Below are positions 41,850 to 48,535 of a stretch of DNA of 48,535 nt, one piece after another (position 1 is the first letter of the stretch; each line of letters opens with the position of its first letter). The notes under the pieces are model-generated. The model was given only the letters and a program-made list of their open reading frames with translations, ran no database searches and was not told where the DNA came from. A program made the translations under genes and the position numbers. The stretch spans positions 91,745 through 140,279 of the forward strand of contig BFEA01001116.1 of assembly GCA_003427395.1 (NCBI GenBank), written 5' to 3'. This DNA comes from Chara braunii (lineage: Eukaryota > Streptophyta > Charophyceae > Charales > Characeae).

Positions 41850-42480
41850 CGTACATCTCGGCTATAGCCGGCAGCTGACGTGCACACGCTGCAAGCGCCA
41901 ACATCGTGGGGAGTAAGAAGATCGACACTGGCCATGCTTGCTGCCATAGGGGATGGTCAGGCCGATCTGCAGGAACGTGAAGATAGGTTGGGGGAGTCAA
42001 GGGCTGGCGGTGATCAAAGAGCAATGCGCGGGAAGGCAAGGGGAGACACGTGGCGGCGACAACGACACATGAAGCGGAGCAAGTGGGAACACGTCGCCAT
42101 CGTTGGACGTCGCGGCCGTAGCCCGCTGCTGACGCGCACATGCTGAAAGGGCCAATATCGGGGGGGGGTAAGAAGATTGACACCGGCCATACTTGCTGTC
42201 GTGGGGGAGGGTCGGGCTGATCTGCGGGTACGTGACGATAAGGTTAGGGGGTGTCGAGTGCTGGCAGTGATCAAGAAGCAACGCGCAGTACGAGAAGCGG
42301 GAAAACTGTGATTCAACGAACACTAACGAGCACGGGGAAGCCAAGGGGAGCCATGTGGCGACAAGCAATAACGACATACGAAGTGGAGCAAGCGGGGACA
42401 AGTCAACAAAACATTAGCAAGGAATATGGAGAGGGCACGGGGAGGCACGTGGCGACACACGACAACTTCACTGGAGGTAT
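41850..42480. repeat. Degenerate ~255-bp tandem array
   Basis: TAAGAAGAT.GACAC.GGCCAT lies at 41914 and 42169 (255-bp offset), with GCCGG/GCCCGC.GCTGACG..CACA. before it and GTCGGGC/GTCAGGC..GATCTGC after it. The block GGGGAG.CACGTGGCG.... recurs near 42042, 42346 and 42434, showing further degraded units. Confidence 0.75.
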
Positions 42481-42859
42481 ACTACCATGTATTGGGGATA
42501 GAAACGGCGCTGGGGTATACGGCCAGTGCGAACAACCTGGGCAAGGGAAAACGAACTTGACGCGGCGGGAACCGCGGCGGGGTATACGGCAGTGCGAGCT
42601 GAGGTTACAATCGACCCCACTTCAGGCGGGTGCAAGGAGGCTACCATTGCTTGCCAACAACAAAGGACATCTTCAATCAAGGTGAGCAGAGAGCAGAGGG
42701 AGACCGCCGTGGGGACAGCGAAGAAGCAGAGCTATCAGATCAGCATCGCCACACCTATGGAGGGTTCCAGAATGGACAATGGCACATGAACCCTCTAAAT
42801 CCTCTCATAGCACCAGCAAAAGCTCGGGCAGCGGGCGTATGGTTTTCTCATCTCCCGAA

Positions 42860-44200
42860 CTCGCATCAAGTCTAAGGATAAAGTGGTGAAGGAGAAGCTC
42901 AACGTCAATGGAAGAAAGGATATGGAAGTTGACGTATGGGTATATCCGTAGGAGGACCTTGAATAGGTAAGCGCGCTCTACGAGAAACACATGGTACTCT
43001 TCAATTTTTCGCAGAAAAGTAAGGAGCTATCACTCCACAACAAGTGAGCTTGGGTGGCGGAAAGATTGAAGCCCTTACAACTGATTCCGGGAAGTTTCGA
43101 TGCATAAGAGGTGTTGAAACACGGTTATGGTGCTTTGTATGGAAGAAGCTTATGCTCAATATCTCAAATCCCTGGATTCCCTCAGCTGCAAGGGCTTGAT
43201 CGTCACGACCCTAGCATGGAAGCCTCCCAGAGTCCCACAAGGGTAGTCGACGAGACATCGACAGACCATGCTCCGTACCCATTTTTGGGTACAGATTGAT
43301 AATCTCACAGAGGGGCTACACAGCATGATCCAAAAGAGTTTGGAAACAAAATACCCCAATAATCCGATAGTGGCATGGGCCGAGGCAGGCCCTGAGTTCC
43401 TAGCCCCGAATCATGATTCACAGATTGTCTGCCTGGAAGCGCCTCTGAGAGAACCACCCTCCTTCCCGGAGGTGCGGTTGTTTAACAAAAACTCTCAGAG
43501 ATCCACGGTTTTCGTGTTGACGAAGACTAACCCAGCTTGCTTCTGCTGCAGGGGGAAGGGTCATCTGGGCAATGACCCCAACTGTCCAGCAAACTGCACG
43601 GTGGCAAGAAAGAGACCAAGCTTCCAAACACAGTTGGTCGAAGCGGAGGGGAGAACGGGAGTCTGGTATGTCAACAGGCCGGAATACCGAGGATGGATTT
43701 TCGACGACAACCTGGACCCCCCCCCCCCCCCCCCCCACGTGGATATGGACATTGAAGACCGCACCGACGCTTATCCTCAATGAGCAGTGGGTTGAAGAAG
43801 ACAGACAAAAGTTGCAAACAATGGAGAAGCTGGCTAAAATCGGTGAACTGGCAGAAATGGCTTTCTTAGACGCCCAGGTGGCAACCAAGACGTGCTGTAA
43901 AAGGAGAAGCAAGCAGAACAGCGCAGGGAGGGAAGGGGAAATTGTGGTTCCAAACATCCAGGATGTAGAAATAGAAACAGAAAACCAGGCGACAACAGGG
44001 GCAGGGGTACGAAAGAGATAGGTGACTCAAGAGGGAACTTCTGCTGCTGAAGAAGGAGGGGGGAGAACTCCCCGAAGAGGACATGGACAAGGCAGAGGAT
44101 AAGGAATGGTTGGTCACTACGATTCGGGAGTTTAAATGGATATGGGAATTCCAATTCAAACTCCACTAGGCCCACCACCGCCATGACAGAAAAGTTCAGC
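42860..44200 (+). pseudogene. LINE ORF1 with CCHC-like zinc knuckle
   Basis: Broken frames read KDKVVKEKLNVNGRKDMEVD (from about 42880), ALYEKHMVLFNFSQKS, WVAERLKPLQLIPGSFDA, VLKHGYGALYGRS and SISQIPGFPQLQG. The frame 43268-43783 then gives EGLHSMIQKSLETKYPN, IVAWAEAGPEFLAPNHDSQI and the zinc knuckle CFCCRGKGHLGNDPNC (about 43535-43585; C-x2-C-x4-H-x6-C, spacing longer than usual). A C20 run at 43717-43736 lies where the acidic C-terminal part shifts to another frame (EEDRQKLQTMEKLAK). ORF1 proteins of this kind bind the element RNA. It is followed on the same strand by ORF2. Confidence 0.75.
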
Positions 44201-44639
44201 AGGCTGGAGTGGGGACATCCAAGCCAGGGCAAACGGTCTCCACAGAGAACTGCTTTGAGGCATTACTAATAGAGGACGTACTGAAGAAGTTCTATGAGCA
44301 GCAGTATTCCCTTAAGGCAAGGGTTGAGGGGGACGAGGTTCGGGAAGACATCCAGGCCTATAACAGACAGTTTAACTGACCGACCTCATATCTTGACAAA
44401 GACTTGTTGACCAGCCATCCGAAGAAGAACAAGAGGCAAGCCGACAGTCCCGGCGACCAGCCTCAGTCAGAGCCAGGTATGCAGCTGCGACAGGATGCAC
44501 GAGCAGATCTGCAGTGGAGGAAGCACAGGTGACAGCCCTGCAAGAGAAGAACAAGAGCTTGCAGGCGCAGCACTTGACACTTCAGAAGATCGCAGACAAG
44601 AAAGGAGATTGAGGCAGCTGCCAGAAAATCAGAGAACCA

Positions 44640-46745
44640 ACGCGTCATGATACCTTGGCGATGGAACAGTGTCCACAAGGATTGGGAGATCCCACTGCAC
44701 CGTTTGGGGGCCCTGATCACGGTTACTGATCAAGTCCTTGAGGATGGCAGCACGATGTGGCCATAGTTTAGGAGGCTATCACCCGCTGTTCACCCTGGGC
44801 AAGCGCTCTGGGAACGCAGAAGACTGGGAGGACCAGGATGGGAAGCTGCACACAGCTGACCTCAGACCAATGCTGGTGCGTCTTCCTGAGGGAGCTCGGT
44901 TTCAGGCAGGACCACTATCGTAGAAAGTGTGGTTTTGGAGAGGCAGTACCCATTCACAACGCTATGACTGAACACAACCTAATTGATCCCTACAGAATGC
45001 TGCAGCCAGCGGCGAAGCACTTCACGTACATCAAGCGCAACAGGAGTCAACATATCTCCACGTCGAGAATACATTATTTCTTGATCTTGAGGATCTTGCA
45101 GGAGCAGTACACTCAGTTGGCATCGGCCAAGTCTCCTACTTCTCCGGACTCTATCACAAGTTCATTTATCTTCAGTTGGTTTTGGACGCGGCACCCCCGA
45201 GGGGACCTGAATTCTTCAAGGTTAACAACTCCCTCTTAGGCACGCAGGTCGTGAACGAGAGGATTCAGGAGGTTTGCACAGCACAGGGCGCAAGGACCTC
45301 GACCTTCCCCCAGTTGGTTGGAGGCCTATCACGAGCAGCATCCACGGCCTCCTGCAAACTGGCAGTGCAGCACAAGGCAAAGGAGAGGGAATTTGAAGTG
45401 GCACTCCACATAGTCGAGCAGACCCTGCAATTACATCCAGGGGAACAATATTACGAGAATGCGTTACGCAGGACACGACAAAGGCTAGCACATTGGCAGC
45501 ATTGGAGGAACGAGGGCATACGGCTCCGGGCTAGGGTAGCAGAACTGGAGAAAGGAGAGATAATGTCGGAGTACTTCTTCCAGAATATCAAGACTAACAT
45601 CACGAACAAACTAATAGACCAGCTACCGGGGGGGCGACAGATTAACCTCGGACCCACGTGAGATGCTGGCAATAGCAGCCGACTTCTACAGCAACCTGTA
45701 CGCATCCAAGGAAGGAGAACAAGACCCGCAATTGGTACAGGAAAAAAGACAGATGTTTCTATCGCATCTGGATAAGACCATATCAGAGGACCATGAGGCT
45801 CCTCTCCACAAACCCATTACGCAAAAGGAGGTGCAAGAAGCCCTTCATTCGCTGCAGCCAAATAAGACCCTCAGTTGAGATGGACTATCTAAGGAATTTT
45901 GGCAGACCTTCTGGGCAGTGTTTGAGAGCGAGTACCTGTGCTTCCTCAATGACCGTGAATGAGAGGAGAGCCTCAGAAAACACATCAGTACCGGAGTGGT
46001 CACTCTCCTGCATAAGTAAGGGGACCCGACTGACATCACAAACTATAGACCTATTACACTGCTCCTGGTCGTTTACAAGGTACTCACTAAACTTCTGGCC
46101 AATCGACTAAGTGCGATTACAAATCGGTGTTTCCATATTGACCTCACACTTGACAATGTTATGACACTGACTAAAGAAATGCGCTACATCAAGGGCAACA
46201 GACTCAACGTGGCTATTCTCTTCTTCGACTTTGAGAAAGCCTACGATCAGGTGAACTGGAACTTCCAGCAGCAGTGTATGGAGCGCATGGGAGTGGGACC
46301 CAACTTTGGCCGCTGGGTGCGAGTGTTGTGTAACCACGCACACGGGCAGGTATAGGTCAACGGCTTCCTTTCAGCCCCTACCGTATGTCCAGGTCCATCC
46401 GCCAAGGGGACCCGCTGGCAGCGCCACTATTCCTGTTCACGATGGAAGCCATCGCCTCCTTCCTTTGAAAAAACCCATCCATATAGCGTTTGGTGGCTGA
46501 CCGTCACCCGAAGGACACTCGGTGTCTCTTCCAGTCACCCTGCTCTTTGCTAATGACCTCACTGCCCCAATTCGGGCTTCAAATTCATCATTCGTAGCCC
46601 TCACACGCGCAATGCAGGCCTTCCAGCTCCCTTAAGAAATTAAGATTAACTGGCACAAGACACTCGGCTGGTGGATGGCGGATGCAGCACCGCCTCCACC
46701 TCAAATCACCCCGGAAGGCTTTGCATTTCAAGAAGTACAACAGGT
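44640..46745 (+). pseudogene. L1-like LINE ORF2: partial endonuclease and reverse transcriptase
   Basis: The endonuclease C-terminal half reads HNLIDPYRMLQPAAKHFTYI (about 44966), STSRIHYFLI (SRID with Asp to His), and GPEFFKVNNSLL (about 45205). Its N-terminal half is unreadable. The pre-RT coiled coil follows (45176-45661) with EYFFQNIKTNITNKLI, then FYSNLYAS (about 45685) and SLQPNKTLS-stop-DGLSKEFWQTFW (about 45855). Next are the NYRPI region near 46040, FFDFEKAYDQVNW (46222-46260), a frameshift, SIRQGDPLAAPLFLFTMEAI (about 46393), LLFANDLTA (about 46543; second Asp of FADD is not kept) and EIKINWHKTLGW (about 46635). Many stops and shifts; inactive. Same family as the split LINE at 11-14 kb. 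Confidence 0.88.
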
Positions 46746-47059
46746 AGAGATGAGCGGATGCAGCCCTGTACATTTGTCCAATGGTTTCCATTTCAAGAAG
46801 TACAACACGTGCACGGACTAATTTCTTATTGCTTTCACACACAAAGTTTACGGATACGATTATTTGCCAATATGATGGCTGGTCATAGTTTAGTGAAGAT
46901 TTTGAGTGGTTTTTGCTGAGTTTCGGATACACGTAAACAAAAACCAATAATACTGGCAATGTACCCTGCATAAATACATGTCAACTTTGGAGACTTCCAT
47001 TACTCCACAAGCCGTTGTAAAATCTCTGCCAGCGTGGCCTGTGTTTTACATATGATTTT
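46746..47059 (+). pseudogene. Trailing LINE sequence
   Basis: 46765-46815 repeats the preceding LINE segment (CATTTCAAGAAGTACAAC at 46726 and 46790) and matches 8820-8870. The words FPFQEVQHVHGL show it is the post-RT LINE region. From about 46940 nothing is recognised. Confidence 0.55.
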
Positions 47060-47745
47060 CTTTGTAAGATTTCCCAAAATGAGCTAGAGGAGCTCAAAAA
47101 GCTGATTCCAGAGTTGGTAAACAAGGGATGGGTTAAGCCAAGGTCTTCTTATGGCTCACCCATGTTGTTCATTCCTCAGAAGGAAGGAGAATTGAGGCTT
47201 TGTATAGATGATAGGAGTCTGGATGCTATAACAGTGTAGAATGCAAACCACTACCCCTCATAACGGAATTGCTGCATAGATTACAAGTGTGAAAGTATTT
47301 TCCCAACATAGACTTGAAGTCATCATCAGATCAAATTCTTTTGGTAACGACCATGAAGAGTTCAGTGTCATGCCTTTCAGTTTGACTAATGCCCCAATAA
47401 CCTCCTGGCGTTGTATGGATAAAATGTTTAGAAACTGGCTTGAGCAGATTTGTAGTTGTAAATTTAAATGACATTTTAGTTTTCCGTACTGCTTTGGACG
47501 AGCAAGAGGAGCATTTACGCAAAGCCCTGACTAAGCTGAGAGAGAATAGGTTCAATCAACTTTAATGTGAACTGAAAAATATGTGATTGGGTGAAGAGGT
47601 GTGTGCTTACCTCGCTCATGTCATAGATGGAGATGGGAGTCCAGCCAGACAACACTAAGATTGCTGCCATTAGAGACCGTCCAATGCCCAAAAGACTCAC
47701 CAAGTTGCATTCATTCCTAGGACTGACTAATTGTTACAAATTTCA
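47060..47745 (+). pseudogene. Ty3/gypsy reverse transcriptase fragment (element 4)
   Basis: Broken plus-strand frames read ISQNELEELKKLIPELVNKG (from about 47066), WVKPRSSYGSPMLFIPQKEG, LRLCIDDRSLDAITV (about 47196-47235; consensus CIDYR.LN.IT), then decayed sequence covering the F.K.DL and FGLTNAP regions (VMPFSLTNAPIT near 47366). GVQPDNTKIAAIRDRPMPKR (about 47637) and LHSFLGLTNCYKFQ (about 47705) follow. Similarity stops at about 47745. The catalytic YLDD box is not readable. Confidence 0.85.
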
Positions 47746-48042
47746 GTACCATAGCTGCTGTATGCATATGCGACCTTCGAGTGCGACTTGGTTGAAGACG
47801 CTAGGTCAGTGGCGCAGGGCACTATATCTAGGGCTTAGATCAGGGAGAGAGAGAGTGAGGAGAGAGACTGAAGACATTTAAATAGGAGAACGATCCATGA
47901 AATAGAGAGAGAAATAGATAGATAGATATACATATTGTCACATAACTATGAACTAAAAGAGCGGACTTTGCGAAACAAACGGCAAATAAACGGCAAAAAA
48001 AAAAATAAATATATATATATCGTCAAATAGAATATATATATC
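47746..48042. other. Unassigned; GA- and GATA-rich sequence leading into the ribozyme repeat
   Basis: Contains GAGAGAGAGTGAGGAGAGAG near 47845, GATAGATAGATA near 47917 and an A-run near 47996. TATATATCGTCAAATAG begins the tandem repeat. Confidence 0.6.
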
Positions 48043-48102
48043 GTCAAATAGAACTGCCCGGTAAACCGTAGGCAGAGAGGGAGAAGAGGACAACAAACGA
48101 GG

Positions 48103-48126
48103 GGCTGTGACAAACTGTTTCGTCGG

Positions 48127-48131
<5 letters not shown>
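48103..48131 (-). ncRNA. Truncated second hammerhead copy
   Basis: Contains the CCGAC strand of stem II, GAAA (48121-48118) and GTC (48111-48109), as in the full copy. The CTGATGA half is replaced by the TA run. Confidence 0.65.
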
Positions 48132-48167
<36 letters not shown>

Positions 48168-48221
48168 TCAAAAACAGAACTGCCCGGTAAACCGTAGGCA
48201 GAGAGAGAGAAGAGGACAACA

Positions 48222-48290
48222 AACGAGGGGCTGTGACAAACTGTTTCGTCGGAGTTTCACCGACTCATCAGGAGGCTGAACCCTATATAT
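48222..48290 (-). ncRNA. Hammerhead ribozyme, type I-like, Penelope-associated form
   Basis: On the minus strand: CTGATGA (48271-48265), stem II GTCGG/CCGAC (5 bp, loop TGAAACT), GAAA (48247-48244), minimal stem III (ACA/TGT or AC/GT with a 3-5 nt loop) and GTC (48237-48235), after which self-cleavage is expected. All invariant core nucleotides are present. The short stem III fits hammerheads described in Penelope-like elements. Weak point: the three stem I pairs nearest the core do not form (CUC against ACA). Outer pairs are possible (CG/CG and AGGG/CCCU), so activity of this copy is uncertain. Confidence 0.75.
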
Positions 48291-48535
48291 AATATTCTAC
48301 GACTTCGCTAGCTTCCTGCTACGTTTTTTTCCGGTCAGGTCGAGCGGCAGTGGTCGGGGCCTTTACTAGGCGGCCATGCTGTGCCTCTAGTGCCAGCGGC
48401 GTGTCTGGAGTGTATTTTTAGGCTGTGACAGACCTTTCTTTGTTTCGTGGATGTTTTGCTGGCTTGTGATGGGGTGTGAACCGACAGTCTGTAGAGTTTT
48501 CCATCTGGTGTGGGTGAGTGATAGTCTACTTTGAT
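48291..48535. other. Unassigned sequence upstream (minus strand) of the ribozyme repeat
   Basis: No domain is visible. If the ribozyme repeat is a Penelope-like terminal repeat, the rest of the element could lie beyond the window edge. Confidence 0.4.

Larger units (their letters stand above)
48043..48290 (-). repeat. Tandem ~126-bp repeat carrying hammerhead ribozyme
   Basis: Two units (48043-48131 and 48166-48290) share AGAACTGCCCGGTAAACCGT, AAGAGGACAACAAACGAGGG and CTGTTTCGTCGGAGTTT, offset about 126 bp and separated by a (TA)n run (48130-48165). The first unit is cut by the TA run so only the second has the whole ribozyme core. A 26-bp piece also occurs at 1033-1058. This resembles the tandem pseudo-LTR or terminal repeat of Penelope-like elements, or a retrozyme unit. 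Confidence 0.8.

Noticed and set aside
41151-42480. Regularly spaced repeats as a CRISPR array
   Set aside because: Units are adjoining 198- and 255-bp tandem copies in a eukaryotic window, without the short repeat/unique spacer structure or cas genes.

Overview
This window looks like repeat-rich, gene-poor nuclear DNA from a eukaryote. I found no intact host protein-coding gene. Everything I can name is a decayed mobile element, a satellite or microsatellite, or a structured repeat. Runs of N next to poly-C and GA tracts show a draft assembly. A 59-bp U6 snRNA fragment (14852-14910, minus) carries the plant-type 5' region (ACATCCG then TAAAATTGG, not the animal form). Together with chromodomain-type Ty3/gypsy elements, L1-like LINEs and a Penelope-like reverse transcriptase, this points to the green lineage, most likely a large streptophyte-alga or plant genome. 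A Chara-like alga is my guess; the sequence alone does not prove it.

Layout. 1-1060: a (CA)n tract, a nested palindrome, and a ~770-bp TIR element with CCGAACG subterminal repeats inserted in a TA-rich repeat. 1.1-5.5 kb: GC-rich unassigned DNA with tandem duplications and, at 4.8-5.45 kb, a run of perfect hairpins. 5.56-8.17 kb (minus): a broken Penelope-like element, made of a reverse transcriptase, a Ser/Pro-coding purine tract and a duplicated Cys/His RING-like region. 8.8-14 kb: LINE fragments, one split by a ~1.5-kb TIR element that itself holds a CCGAACG element and a (GT)n/CCAATCAATC array. 14.4-18.2 kb (minus): two gypsy pol remnants, the first interrupted by the U6 fragment. 18.3-25 kb: a repeat pair with one arm inverted, a 499-bp foldback element built from three hairpin-bearing units, and a gypsy gag.

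25.2-29.5 kb (minus): the most complete LINE, with endonuclease, reverse transcriptase and a zinc-binding C terminus. 29.5-32.7 kb: a ~387-bp tandem duplication and a LINE ORF1 broken by a 65-bp duplication. 33-37 kb is mostly unassigned, with a large GA tract and an N gap. 37.6-38.5 kb (plus): the best-preserved gypsy integrase C terminus. 41-42.5 kb: coding-like and non-coding tandem repeats. 42.9-46.9 kb (plus): a second LINE with a zinc-knuckle ORF1. 47.06-47.75 kb: a gypsy reverse transcriptase fragment. 47.9-48.3 kb: a tandem repeat carrying a hammerhead ribozyme core on the minus strand.

The strongest non-routine signal is that hammerhead core (CTGATGA, a 5-bp stem II, GAAA, a very short stem III and GTC) in a ~126-bp tandem unit. 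This is the form known from terminal repeats of Penelope-like elements, and the same window holds a Penelope-like reverse transcriptase. A near-identical 26-bp piece of this unit flanks the TIR element at the other end of the window. The elements do not form a pathway; the window is a record of serial insertion, tandem duplication and decay.
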